A stretch of DNA of 45,269 bases from positions 1 through 45,269 of the forward strand of contig CAMNOU010000019.1 in assembly GCA_946546945.1 (NCBI GenBank), in the 5' to 3' direction. The translations under genes and the position numbers were made by a program. Source of the DNA: an uncultured Lachnospiraceae bacterium. GTDB lineage: Bacteria > Bacillota > Clostridia > Lachnospirales > Lachnospiraceae. Below the pieces are notes generated by a model. It searched no databases. It was not told the origin of the DNA and was given only the letters and a program-made list of their open reading frames with translations. Shown here in pieces: positions 34,003 to 41,596 of this stretch (the stretch's first letter is position 1; each line of letters opens with the position of its first letter).

Positions 34003-34604
34003 ACATTATCCTGTATGATGATCATATTCTATTTGGAGAAAGCTTAAAAAGACTTATAACCGAAAATGATCAATCGATCAAACGATTTGACTATGTATCA
34101 AGTGAAGATCGGTTTTTTCAAATGCTTCGACGCTTCACGTATGTTGTGGCTTTATTAGATATTAACCTAAAAAGCTCACAAGGAATAACAGGGTTTGATT
34201 TAATTCAAAAAATAAAAAAGGAAAGCCCGCCTACAGCAGTTATAATGCTTTCCTCTTATGATATGCCCCTTTACAAAGCAAAGGCTTTTGAAAAAGGAGC
34301 CGTTGATTATCTTAACAAATCATCTACCCCGGAATGTCTCATAAAAAGAATACATGATGCTGTAACAAAAGAAACAAAGGAACACGAAAGAAAACATGAA
34401 GGGTGTCTGACACATAAGGAAATAGAAGTATTAAGAGAGGTGTGTAAAGGCAAAACGAAGAAGGAAGTGGCCAAGGTATTGTTCATGAGCGAACGGACTT
34501 TATATAATCACCTTCAAAGCATATATGACAAATTAAGCGCTGAAAACACGCTTGATGCTTATAATAAAGCTATAAAATTAGGATATATTGATCCATTAGT
34601 ATAA
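33999..34604 (+). CDS. NarL/LuxR-type response regulator
   Basis: A 201-residue regulator. The receiver domain (1-120) has the acidic pair D7/D8 (YDDH), the phosphoacceptor D54 (ALLDINL) and the conserved Lys in YLNKSST. The C-terminal LuxR HTH (about 137-195) reads LTHKEIEVLREVCKGKTKKEVAKVL and SERTLYNHLQSIYDKL (given as two landmarks). It pairs with the preceding kinase by start-stop overlap and probably activates the RiPP promoter upstream of 29.1 kb, which has no good sigma-A match of its own. Confidence 0.92.
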   Translation: MNIILYDDHILFGESLKRLITENDQSIKRFDYVSSEDRFFQMLRRFTYVVALLDINLKSSQGITGFDLIQKIKKESPPTAVIMLSSYDMPLYKAKAFEKGAVDYLNKSSTPECLIKRIHDAVTKETKEHERKHEGCLTHKEIEVLREVCKGKTKKEVAKVLFMSERTLYNHLQSIYDKLSAENTLDAYNKAIKLGYIDPLV

Positions 34605-34789
34605 GAAAAAGAATAACGTATTAAGGGGTTTTCATAAAAAAATACATGAAAAACTGGTTTACCAACGACATCAGCCATTTATGATGGCATATCTGATTGT
34701 AAACTGAAGTAAGAAAAGGTATATATGATTAGGTTCAAAGAAAACGTTAGTTTTGTGTTACAGACAAGAAGTTAGATATATCTAACTAG

Positions 34790-35128
34790 ATGCTAACAAC
34801 TCTGGTTCTTTCGTTTGTTGGGACACTCATGTTTACAGTGGGTTTATACGCAGGGAAACCGCTTTCCATTACATGTGCAACTGCGCTGGCGCTGTCTTTT
34901 TTTCTCGTTATTAATTTGACGGCGCAGGTTCGGCAGAAGCTCGCCTACTTTATCCCGACTGTTTGGCCGGAGGTGGCAAGGATAGCGACACCAGATTACG
35001 GGTATTATTGGTTGCCATCGATTCCATACATGTTGACATTCCTTCTGGCTGGGATACTTGCTATGAGCAGTATGATTTTATTAAAAATAGGGAAGGTCGA
35101 ATTTTTATGGGAAAATGAGGATATTTAG
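34790..35128 (+). pseudogene. ABC-2 permease, C-terminal remnant
   Basis: An open frame of 112 residues with four hydrophobic segments (LTTLVLSFVGTLMFTVGLYAG, ITCATALALSFFLVINL, and a last one near IPYMLTFLLAGILAMSSMILL). It ends KVEFLWENEDI, a common C-terminus of ABC-2 permeases. A stop codon (TAG) sits right before the ATG, and no N-terminal half is found upstream in 34,605-34,789, so the gene has lost its beginning. A broken ATPase gene follows, which supports a decayed transporter module. Confidence 0.6.
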
Positions 35129-35139
35129 GAGAGGGGTTT

Positions 35140-35833
35140 ATGAATCGAGAAAGAGAGTATACTATCAAAGTTGATTCGGTTTCCAAGTCTCTTAATGATA
35201 CTGTTGTTTTGAACAATGTGTCTGTGGAATTTAAGAGTGGTAACATTTACGGACTGATCGGACATAACGGATCTGGAAAAACTGTACTATTTAAAGCCAT
35301 TTGCGGATTCTTAAGATGTGACAAAGGGTCAATCCTAATTAACAATCAAGTCATGGGCAGGGATTTAAACATGTTGACGGATGCAGGCGTCATTATCGAG
35401 GAGCCTGCTTTTCTGCGCAACTGGAGAGGGTACCGTAATTTAGAATTTCTTTATAAAATAAGAAACAAAAAAAAACAAGCAGCATTTATTTTCAATCATC
35501 AGAAGGGTAGGTCTTGATCCAGAGTATAAGAAGCCTGTAGGAAAATATTCACTGGGAATGAGGCAACGATTGGCTATTGCGCAGGCTATTATGGAAGATC
35601 CGCCGATCTTAATTCTGGATGAACCGATGAACGGACTTGACAGAAAAGGTATTGCTGAAATGAGAGAATTGTTTTTGGAAATGAAGAACCAAGGGAAATT
35701 AATTCTTTTGGCAAGCCATAGCAAAGAAGATGTAGATATTCTATGCGATGAGACTTTTCACATGGAGAACGGAAATCTTATAAAAATGGACAACCTCATC
35801 GGTCAGCCGCTTGCGGAAATGCACCATGAGTGA
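35140..35833 (+). pseudogene. ABC transporter ATPase, frameshifted
   Basis: Two frames together make one ABC ATPase. The first (35,140-35,517) has Walker A IGHNGSGKT and the Q-loop region EEPAFLRNW. The second carries RRVGLDPEYKKPVGKYSLG followed by MRQRLAIAQAIMED (signature region), then Walker B ILILDEPMNGLD and the H-loop LASHSKED. The break most likely lies in a run of nine A residues near 35,466-35,474, since the second frame reads on sensibly from there. It is next to a truncated permease, so the module is probably inactive, unless slippage at the A-run restores the frame. Confidence 0.8.
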
Positions 35834-35920
35834 TAATGCAAAAGGGTTCGCAGATCGATAACCCAGAAAATCAATGAAGAAATAGAATATCGCTTCTCCA
35901 TAAGCAAATCGATCGACCTG

Positions 35921-36121
35921 TTGTTAAAATATGGCCTGTTTCTGGCTGAGCAGAGAGGCAAGCGACACACAGGGAAGGAACTGCTTCAGTATTTGCAAAT
36001 TAAGAAAGAATATGTAATGTTTTCGTCCAGATTAACGAAGAAAGGATTACCTGAGTTTACCGGAAATGCTCAGGCTGACATAGGTAAACCGAAAAGAAAA
36101 ATGCGATTCATCGATTCGTAA
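35921..36121 (+). CDS. small hypothetical protein at the right end of the element
   Basis: An open frame of 66 residues from a TTG. The same frame is open further upstream to about 35,840, giving INEEIEYRFSISKSIDLLLK before it, but no ATG is available. That upstream part resembles the 'NEEI.Y..SIS...LL..GL' helix of short SHOCT-like proteins often found near recombinases in Clostridia. It may be a start-less relic. The confidence that it is expressed is low. Confidence 0.3.
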   Translation: MLKYGLFLAEQRGKRHTGKELLQYLQIKKEYVMFSSRLTKKGLPEFTGNAQADIGKPKRKMRFIDS

Positions 36122-36218
36122 AGCGCAGCGCCTTGCGACCAGTATGGGAATATAAGTACGGCTGGAATATCTTCTGTATGTTGCTGTTGTGGCAGCAAAT
36201 AGATGAGTCTCTAAAGAA

Positions 36219-36251
36219 TGATAACAAAGCACTGATAACACTTTGATAACA
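36219..36251 (+). repeat. right-end TGATAACA repeats (possible integrase arm sites)
   Basis: The octamer TGATAACA occurs at 36,219-36,226, 36,233-36,240 and 36,244-36,251. They are about 100 bp inside the right core repeat and match the two copies near the left end. Confidence 0.6.
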
Positions 36252-36352
36252 ATAGTTCAGATACTTTGAAGACATAGGATACCAGAACACAAATGGAATC
36301 ATGAGGTGTCAAATTACCTATACAAAAACATTTAGAATCGCTATCTCGTTAG

Positions 36353-36367
36353 CGAGTACGAATAATT
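36353..36367 (+). repeat. attR core of the integrative element
   Basis: CGAGTACGAATAATT, identical to 22,923-22,937. The original chromosomal sequence downstream of guaA resumes after it, starting with the guaA terminator. Confidence 0.85.
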
Positions 36368-36394
36368 GCCAGTGGTTTACTAATTAATAGGGAG

Positions 36395-36438
36395 CAGAGT
36401 CTTGTTGAGTGGAGTGTTCAGCAGGGCTCTGTTTTTTT
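36395..36438 (+). terminator. displaced terminator of guaA
   Basis: CAGAGTCTTGTTGA (36,395-36,408) and TCAGCAGGGCTCTG (36,418-36,431) form a 14-bp stem with several G-U pairs around a 9-nt loop, followed by seven T residues. No gene precedes it within the chromosome side of attR. It is best explained as the guaA terminator separated from its gene by the insertion. Confidence 0.75.
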
Positions 36439-36478
36439 ATCATTTTGCACATGGTAAAACATGAGTACCAAACAAACA

Positions 36479-36508
36479 TTGCCATATATAAAATAAATAT
36501 GTTAATAT
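36479..36508 (+). promoter_or_regulatory. candidate promoter of the accessory gene array
   Basis: TTGCCA (36,479-36,484), an 18-bp AT-rich spacer and TAATAT (36,503-36,508), about 105 bp upstream of the first acetyltransferase gene. Confidence 0.45.
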
Positions 36509-36613
36509 GCAAACAACGCAATACGTGAGGAAAAGTACTTTAAAAGACTGGGAAGCAACAGTAATCAAAGGCTGTATGGCAGGATAAGTGAACGCAAGTT
36601 GGAGAAATCTATA

Positions 36614-37054
36614 ATGACAGAACGAATCGTAGATAACGAAATCAGGCTAATTCCATATTACAGAAATGATGAGGAATCGCTTCCCTGGTATCAGGATTTA
36701 GATGTGTGCAGACAGGTCGATAACAGAGATAAACCTTATGATTTAGAACTTCTGCATGGTATGTACGATTACCTATGCTCCCATGGAGAGTGTTATTATA
36801 TTGAATACAAGGGCAAATTAGTGGGTGATGTTTCTCTCTGGGATAATGCAGAAGTTTCCATTGTGGTTTGTAAAGAGTACCAGAATCGTCAGATTGGCAG
36901 ACGCTGTATAAAAGAGACTTTAAAACTTGCAGTTGAAAAAGGCATGGATTATGTGACGGCGAATATTTACTCGTTTAATAAGCAAAGTCAGCATATGTTT
37001 GAATCGATTGGTTTTTATAAAACCAGTGAAGAATGGTGGCAACGTGATCTATAA
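36614..37054 (+). CDS. GNAT family N-acetyltransferase
   Basis: A 146-residue acetyltransferase. The acetyl-CoA-binding core is visible as VSIVVCKEYQNRQIGRRCIKETLKLA (motif A; R/Q-x-x-G-x-G/R region QNRQIGRR), followed by ANIYSFNKQSQHMFESIGF, the usual end of the fold. It has the N-terminal IRLIPYYRNDEESLPWYQD typical of RimJ/RimL-like members. The ATG at 36,614 follows TTGGAGAAA. The acceptor substrate is unknown. It is the first gene of the one-strand accessory array right of the integration site. Confidence 0.88.
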   Translation: MTERIVDNEIRLIPYYRNDEESLPWYQDLDVCRQVDNRDKPYDLELLHGMYDYLCSHGECYYIEYKGKLVGDVSLWDNAEVSIVVCKEYQNRQIGRRCIKETLKLAVEKGMDYVTANIYSFNKQSQHMFESIGFYKTSEEWWQRDL

Positions 37055-37094
37055 GTACAAGGATGGCTAATTTCATTTGTGAGGGGTTATGTGG

Positions 37095-37607
37095 ATGGTT
37101 ACAAAACACGTTATTGTTCAGGCTTATGATGAACACTGGGAACATGATTTTTTACAAATAAAGACTGAGCTTCAGGATGCGTTGGGTGAATTGGCTTATA
37201 AGATCGAGCATGTTGGAAGTACGTCTGTGCGTGGATTATCTGCAAAGCCTATCATTGATATCGATGTCGTTATCCAGGATTATTCTCAATTTGATAAAGT
37301 GATTTCTGCTTTGGGAGAAATCGGCTATCATCATGAAGGAAATCTCGGAATAGCCGGACGAGAAGCATTCAGATATGAGGGCAAGGATCATCTGAAGAAG
37401 CATCATTTGTATGTTTGTCCGCAAGACTCCGATGAACTGAAGAGGCATATAGCTTTCAGAAACTATCTGCGTTCTCATCCAGATGCTGTGCGGGAATATA
37501 GTCTGATCAAAGAAGAGGGTGCAAGACTCTATCCATATGAGATTGAGAAGTATATTCAATATAAATCTTCATTCATTGAGAAAATATACCAAGAGATTGG
37601 TGTATAA
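37095..37607 (+). CDS. GrpB family protein (nucleotidyltransferase fold)
   Basis: A 170-residue protein of the GrpB/UPF0157 family. The hallmark segment is IEHVGSTSVRGLSAKPIIDI, the G-S...D-x-D catalytic motif of the nucleotidyltransferase superfamily (here IDIDVVI). Further conserved parts are HHLYVCPQDSDELKRHIAF and the C-terminal YPYEIEKYIQYKSSFI. The biochemical role of the family is poorly known; members are often stand-alone or fused to dephospho-CoA kinase. The start at 37,095 places GAGGGG eight bases upstream; 37,089 is also possible. Confidence 0.9.
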   Translation: MVTKHVIVQAYDEHWEHDFLQIKTELQDALGELAYKIEHVGSTSVRGLSAKPIIDIDVVIQDYSQFDKVISALGEIGYHHEGNLGIAGREAFRYEGKDHLKKHHLYVCPQDSDELKRHIAFRNYLRSHPDAVREYSLIKEEGARLYPYEIEKYIQYKSSFIEKIYQEIGV

Positions 37608-37636
37608 GAATCGAGGACTTTGCGGAGGGAAAATAA

Positions 37637-37963
37637 ATGGATGATTTCGGCATTATTGAAATGCTGGATATGCAAAAAGCGTTGCAAGAAAAATATAAAG
37701 ACATTTGGGAAACGATATCTCCTGAAATCGGGAAAAACAAACTCCTTTGGATGATTGGAGAAATCGGGGAAGTAATTGATATCATCAAGAAACATGGTGG
37801 AGATACTGCAAGCCAAGATGCAGACTTGCGGGAACATCTTGTAGAGGAACTGGCAGATGTTCTTATGTATTTTAATGATGTGCTGCTTTGTTACGGGATA
37901 TCTGCGGGGGAATTGAAGCAATCCTATGTCAGTAAGTTTGAAAAGAATATGAAACGCTGGTAG
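37637..37963 (+). CDS. MazG-like nucleotide pyrophosphohydrolase
   Basis: A 108-residue all-alpha NTP pyrophosphohydrolase. The metal-binding pattern E-x-x-E ... E-x-x-D is visible in WMIGEIGEVIDIIKKHG and HLVEELADVLMYFND. Short MazG-type enzymes remove abnormal or excess (d)NTPs in the cytosol. AGGGAAAATA lies upstream of the ATG. It fits the housecleaning theme of the array, which also holds two NUDIX hydrolases. Confidence 0.9.
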   Translation: MDDFGIIEMLDMQKALQEKYKDIWETISPEIGKNKLLWMIGEIGEVIDIIKKHGGDTASQDADLREHLVEELADVLMYFNDVLLCYGISAGELKQSYVSKFEKNMKRW

Positions 37964-38005
37964 ATTGTTCTGTAGTGATGTTTTAATAATATAGGGAGCG
38001 TATAT

Positions 38006-38749
38006 ATGGGTAAAATAAAAATCCTGCGCGGTGAAAAAGATAGTAATTCTTTTTATGTCGAATCAAATTATGGACTGTTGCTATTTGATACTGGGGCGGC
38101 TACTTCGCAACTTGTTCAATCTAAATTGACAGATTCACTTGTAAAAGTCAAAACAAAAGAAAGTCAAGGTGTATTAGGAAGCAAAATGCAAGATATGGTT
38201 ATCGTTGATGAACTATGCGTAGGCAGCATAAAAGCGGAACATTTGCAAGTCGATTTGGATGATTCCGTGGGAATAATAGGAAATGATGTTTTGAAGAACT
38301 ACGCTTACACGCTTGATACATCTAAGAATGAAATTGTGTTAATTGATCCTTTTATAAGTGACTTGAAATGTGTCATAGGTCAGCGGGGCCATTTATATGT
38401 TGAGATAGAAATCGGGCACAAAAACGGTATGGCACTAATTGATACAGGGGCGAGTTGTTCGTTAATTGATGATGAATTCTGCAAAGAAATAGTTGGTATG
38501 GTAAGTGACAACAGAACTGAAACAGGTGAAGATTGGGCAGGTGCAATTATTGAAACCCCAATCATAGAAGTTGATTCCCTGACCATGGGAAATGTCCGCT
38601 TTCCTTCACATGAATTTGCGGCGCTTGATTTTAAACAAGTATTTTCTTACATGGAATACCCTATTGCTGCGATTATTGGTGCAACAACGCTATCTTGCAA
38701 GAAGTTCTCTTTTAACCAAATTGACGGATATTTAAGAATTGAGAATTGA
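38006..38749 (+). CDS. two-lobed retropepsin-like aspartic protease
   Basis: A 247-residue protein with two copies of the retroviral-protease half. Lobe 1 has the catalytic triad D28-T29-G30 (LLFDTGAATS) and the psi-loop end VGIIGNDVL (about 88-96). Lobe 2 has D146-T147-G148 (ALIDTGASCS) and AAIIGATTLS near the C-terminus. Each lobe therefore carries its own D-T-G and hydrophobic-hydrophobic-Gly pair, giving a single-chain pseudo-dimer like pepsin. No signal peptide or membrane segment is present, so it should be cytosolic. Targets are unknown. AGGGAGCG precedes the ATG. Confidence 0.82.
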   Translation: MGKIKILRGEKDSNSFYVESNYGLLLFDTGAATSQLVQSKLTDSLVKVKTKESQGVLGSKMQDMVIVDELCVGSIKAEHLQVDLDDSVGIIGNDVLKNYAYTLDTSKNEIVLIDPFISDLKCVIGQRGHLYVEIEIGHKNGMALIDTGASCSLIDDEFCKEIVGMVSDNRTETGEDWAGAIIETPIIEVDSLTMGNVRFPSHEFAALDFKQVFSYMEYPIAAIIGATTLSCKKFSFNQIDGYLRIEN

Positions 38750-38778
38750 TACAATTTCCAGTTCGTGAGGATGATTCT

Positions 38779-39228
38779 ATGAGAAAGACAGAGAATGTTG
38801 AACTGACAGTATTATGCTTGATCGAAGACGGCGATAAGATACTGCTTCAAAATAGAGTTAAGAAGGATTGGCAAGGCTACGCATTGCCGGGTGGTCATGT
38901 AGAACCCGGAGAATCTTTTGTTGATGCTGTGATCCGAGAGATGAAAGAAGAAACAGGATTGACAGTCATTGAGCCGGGATTAGTGGGAGTAAAGCAGTTT
39001 CCAATAGAAAACGGCAGGTATGTCGTCCTTCTTTTCAAGGCAACGAAATGGACGGGAGATCTCCATCCCTCAGAAGAAGGGCAAATGGAATGGATCGAAT
39101 ACAGCCTTCTCTCGACAGTGGAAACGGTTGATGATTTCGAGCAGCTGCTGAGAGTTATAAACAGTTCGGAACTAACAGAGTTTCAGTACTTAGTATCAGG
39201 TGAAGATTGGACAGTATCGATACGGTAA
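38779..39228 (+). CDS. NUDIX hydrolase (8-oxo-dGTP diphosphatase-like)
   Basis: A 149-residue NUDIX protein. The full NUDIX box is GGHVEPGESFVDAVIREMKEETGL (about residues 37-60, shown here as GGHVEPGESFVDAV and IREMKEETGL). The N-terminal ELTVLCLIEDGDKILLQNR and the KDWQGYALPGGHV context resemble MutT/YtkD-type enzymes that clean oxidised nucleotides. The start at 38,779 has GTGAGGATG upstream. Confidence 0.9.
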   Translation: MRKTENVELTVLCLIEDGDKILLQNRVKKDWQGYALPGGHVEPGESFVDAVIREMKEETGLTVIEPGLVGVKQFPIENGRYVVLLFKATKWTGDLHPSEEGQMEWIEYSLLSTVETVDDFEQLLRVINSSELTEFQYLVSGEDWTVSIR

Positions 39229-39266
39229 AACTAATGATTATGTAAAAATGAAAGGAATGAAAATAT

Positions 39267-39683
39267 ATGGATTATAAAATTGAAAGTAATATAACTCCAG
39301 AAGAGTATAATCAATTAAGAAATTCAGTAGGTTGGGATTCTAAAGATAGAAATATAATACTAAATGCATTAGAAAATAGTATTATAATAAAAAAAGTATC
39401 TTTTGAAAACAAAACAATAGGAATGGCAAGAGCAATTGGAGATGGTTTATACTACCTAATTGTAGATGTTGTTGTTCATTCAGATTATCAGAAAAAAGGT
39501 ATAGGTAAATTATTAATTGAATCATTAGTGAAAGATATAGAAGATCACACTATAGTAGGACAAAAATGCAGTATAAATTTAATATCTATGAAAGGAAAAG
39601 AAAAATTTTACGAAAAATGTGGATTTAGAACAATACCTTTTGATTACACAGGGTATGGAATGATATTGAGAATTAAAAAGTAA
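39267..39683 (+). CDS. GNAT family N-acetyltransferase (AT-rich)
   Basis: A 138-residue acetyltransferase with the motif A VVHSDYQKKGIGKLLIESLV (Q-K-K-G-I-G acetyl-CoA loop) and the closing MKGKEKFYEKCGFRTIP. It resembles small stand-alone GNATs of the aminoglycoside/polyamine type, without a clear substrate. Its codon use is strikingly AT-rich (AAT, ATA, AAA runs) compared with its neighbours, a sign of recent transfer from a low-GC donor. AAAGGA lies upstream of the ATG. Confidence 0.88.
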   Translation: MDYKIESNITPEEYNQLRNSVGWDSKDRNIILNALENSIIIKKVSFENKTIGMARAIGDGLYYLIVDVVVHSDYQKKGIGKLLIESLVKDIEDHTIVGQKCSINLISMKGKEKFYEKCGFRTIPFDYTGYGMILRIKK

Positions 39684-39690
39684 GGAGTGA

Positions 39691-39846
39691 GTGGAACATA
39701 TAAAAAGCATAGGAAAAGAACGAGGATGTACAGATATGTATCTTATAGTAAATCAAGAAAATGAAAGTGCTATAAAAGTATATGAAAAATTCAAGTTTTG
39801 GGACATTGATCCAGCTAATGAGGGGCATAGTAGAGGAAAACTATGA
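39691..39846 (+). pseudogene. GNAT acetyltransferase C-terminal fragment
   Basis: A 51-codon frame from a GTG encodes HIKSIGKERGCTDMYLIV and NQENESAIKVYEKFKFWD, the last beta-alpha-beta part of a GNAT domain. The first two thirds of the domain, including the acetyl-CoA loop, are missing. An AGGAG lies in front but the product could not be an enzyme. It overlaps the start of the next relic by 4 bp. Confidence 0.75.
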
Positions 39847-40137
39847 GTGTAATAAAAAAAGATATGCCTATTCTGGAATATGATACAGATACATCAGCAG
39901 TAATCATGCCGGATCATGAGAACATTGATATGAAGCTTCCTGAGAAAGCCGTGTTCGTATTTTGAGGAAATGCAGTGGACGCTATGCGAAAGAACACCAT
40001 GCGATAGTCATTTCTCATTTTGTGTGTCAGCAACCAAAGAATATCCTGTATATATACTGGAAGTGAATAGACAACCAATCTGTCTTATGCTGGCTCCTGT
40101 TGGCGCACCGGCTGCTACACAAATTCCGGCTTGCTGA
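39843..40137 (+). pseudogene. nucleoside phosphorylase-like relic
   Basis: The ATG at 39,843 begins MSVIKKDMPILEYDTDTSA and stops at 39,965 after KAVFVF. A later frame gives SATKEYPVYILEVN and QPICLMLAPVGAPAATQ, which resembles the next part of the same phosphorylase-superfamily proteins. Several frame and stop changes separate the pieces, and the catalytic C-terminal half is missing. It is a clear relic. Confidence 0.6.
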
Positions 40138-40198
40138 TTCCTTATAAAGACAAGGTGATTGGATAATACAGATTTTGTTTTCATGGAGGCGATTCCGA

Positions 40199-40711
40199 AT
40201 GAATTTAATACTTGTAAAGGCATGTGCGGAATACAAAAAACAAATATGTAAAATGCTGGACGAATGGTATGGAACAGGAGAGGAAATTATCCCATATGCA
40301 ATTCGCAGGTTAGATTATCACGATTTTGATAACTATTGTGCCAGTATTGAAGTTAAAGATACAAGCGAGGGCCTGGTGCCGGACTCTACCTTTTTCTGCC
40401 TGGATGTGGATTGAAACATTATGGTTGGAGCGGTAAATATTAGACATTATCTTAATGAAGCACTTCTTCTGAATGGCGGACATATCGGAGATGGTGTGGT
40501 TCCTTCCGAAAGAAGAAAAGGCATTGCCACTGCCATGATCAGCCTTTCTCTGGAAGAGTGCAGGAAGCTGGGAATAGATCAGGTCCTCATGGTATGCGAT
40601 AAAGAAAATGTTGGTTCAGCAAAAAGCATCATCAATAACGGCGGCATTTTAGAAAATGAAGTTGTAGTTGATGGGGTTACGGAACAGAGGTACTGGATAA
40701 AACTCAAGTGA
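40199..40711 (+). pseudogene. GNAT acetyltransferase interrupted by one in-frame TGA
   Basis: From ATG 40,199 to the stop at 40,709-40,711 the frame is continuous except for TGA at 40,412-40,414. The first part reads LILVKACAEYKKQICKMLDE and ends TFFCLDVD. The second continues NIMVGAVNIRHYLNEALL, then GDGVVPSERRKGIATAM (acetyl-CoA loop RRKGIA) and VCDKENVGSAKSIINNGG. A single C-to-T change (CGA to TGA) explains the break. All GNAT motifs are otherwise intact, so the inactivation is recent or the stop is read through. Confidence 0.85.
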
Positions 40712-40791
40712 TAATCGGGATTGTAAGGGATTGAGGAGATGAGCTCACTATTATAATAATATATAGCAGGAAAAACTATTGTGAGGACAAC

Positions 40792-41394
40792 ATGAAGATT
40801 AAGAGGATAGACAGTTATACAGATGGCAGGTTTTCAAAAAGGGTGTTGAATCAACATGGAGCATATTTAGTATTCGATACCCCATACGAAGTAGAGATTA
40901 TAAGTTCAACAGAAGCAGTAATTCGAGGAAATAATCCTGATTTTTATAAAGCCCTGATTGAAGAATTTCGCTTTCATGCTCCTCACATTGTTTTGTTTTA
41001 TGATAAAACCGGAAAAATAGTAGAAGAATATCCGCAACCGAATCTTATAGAGATCGAACTTGATAGCATACAGCCATCTCAATTCTTTGTTGATGAAGAA
41101 AAGCTGGAAGCTGTTCAGACATTCATACATAAACCGGAGGATATTGTTATTCAGGTCATTCCATGGAAAACCAGATATATCTCTCTGGATGGTCATACCC
41201 GTTTATATCTGGCCGAGCAGAGTGGTTTTAATTTTGTGAAAGCTGTAATATGCGATACGGAAGACTGGGTCTGGAGATTCGTACGCGAAGCGGAGCAAAG
41301 AAATATCTTGTGTCCGAGAGATATGGTTTTGCTGCCACATGAACGATATGTAATAGAATGGAATCAATATTGTGAGGATATTTTTGGAGAATAA
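40792..41394 (+). CDS. hypothetical protein with ParB-like motif
   Basis: A 200-residue protein. The clearest feature is ISLDGHTRLYLAEQSGF (about residues 130-146), which matches the 'DGHHRL.A' motif of ParB/sulfiredoxin-type domains, preceded by the strand VIQVIPWKTRY. Upstream, ALIEEFRFHAPHIVLFYDK and ELDSIQPSQFFVDEEKLE fit the rest of such a fold. ParB-like domains can bind nucleotides or cut DNA; which applies is unknown. It has GTGAGGACAAC before the ATG. Confidence 0.65.
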   Translation: MKIKRIDSYTDGRFSKRVLNQHGAYLVFDTPYEVEIISSTEAVIRGNNPDFYKALIEEFRFHAPHIVLFYDKTGKIVEEYPQPNLIEIELDSIQPSQFFVDEEKLEAVQTFIHKPEDIVIQVIPWKTRYISLDGHTRLYLAEQSGFNFVKAVICDTEDWVWRFVREAEQRNILCPRDMVLLPHERYVIEWNQYCEDIFGE

Positions 41395-41447
41395 CATATC
41401 TTTTTCCACTGTTTACAATTCCTCTGGTTAGTGAGTAATGCGAAATG

Positions 41448-41545
41448 GAAAAGATGGTTTTCGTATTATTGATAATTCAATAATACAGACAACGCACATG
41501 GTGGAGGGAACGTTTTTTCATATGGCAGCAGATTGTTTTTTTTGA
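41448..41545 (+). pseudogene. GNAT C-terminal fragment, duplicate of the 45.1-kb gene end
   Basis: The frame GFRIIDNSIIQTTHMVEGTF followed by FHMAADCFF-stop matches the end of the acetyltransferase at 44,718-45,197 (GFRIIGDPIKRTTPIGEGMF, then FHMAEDCFL). The DNA after the stop (GGGATAGATAATAGACCG) is also shared. No other part of the gene is present here. Confidence 0.75.
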
Positions 41546-41596
41546 CTTATTGGGATAGATAATAGACCGTGAAATCGGTATCTGTGAGGACAGAAT

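Larger units (their letters stand above)
22923..36367. mobile_element. integrative mobilizable element inserted in the 3' end of guaA, carrying a RiPP operon
   Basis: The element is bounded by the perfect 15-bp direct repeats at 22,923 and 36,353. Inside are, in order, an XRE repressor on the minus strand, then on the + strand xis, a tyrosine integrase, a RHH relaxosome protein, a RepA-like ATPase, an iteron region, MobC and a MOB-P relaxase, followed by a radical SAM peptide operon and a decayed ABC transporter. TGATAACA repeats lie just inside both ends. No VirB4, VirD4 or other conjugation pore genes are present, so it would be mobilised by a helper. guaA keeps its stop codon because the core is duplicated. 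The original guaA terminator now lies just right of the element. Confidence 0.88.

Noticed and set aside
22923-36367. complete self-transmissible ICE
   Set aside because: No VirB4, VirD4/TcpA or other mating-channel genes are present; only relaxase and MobC are seen, so it is mobilizable at most.
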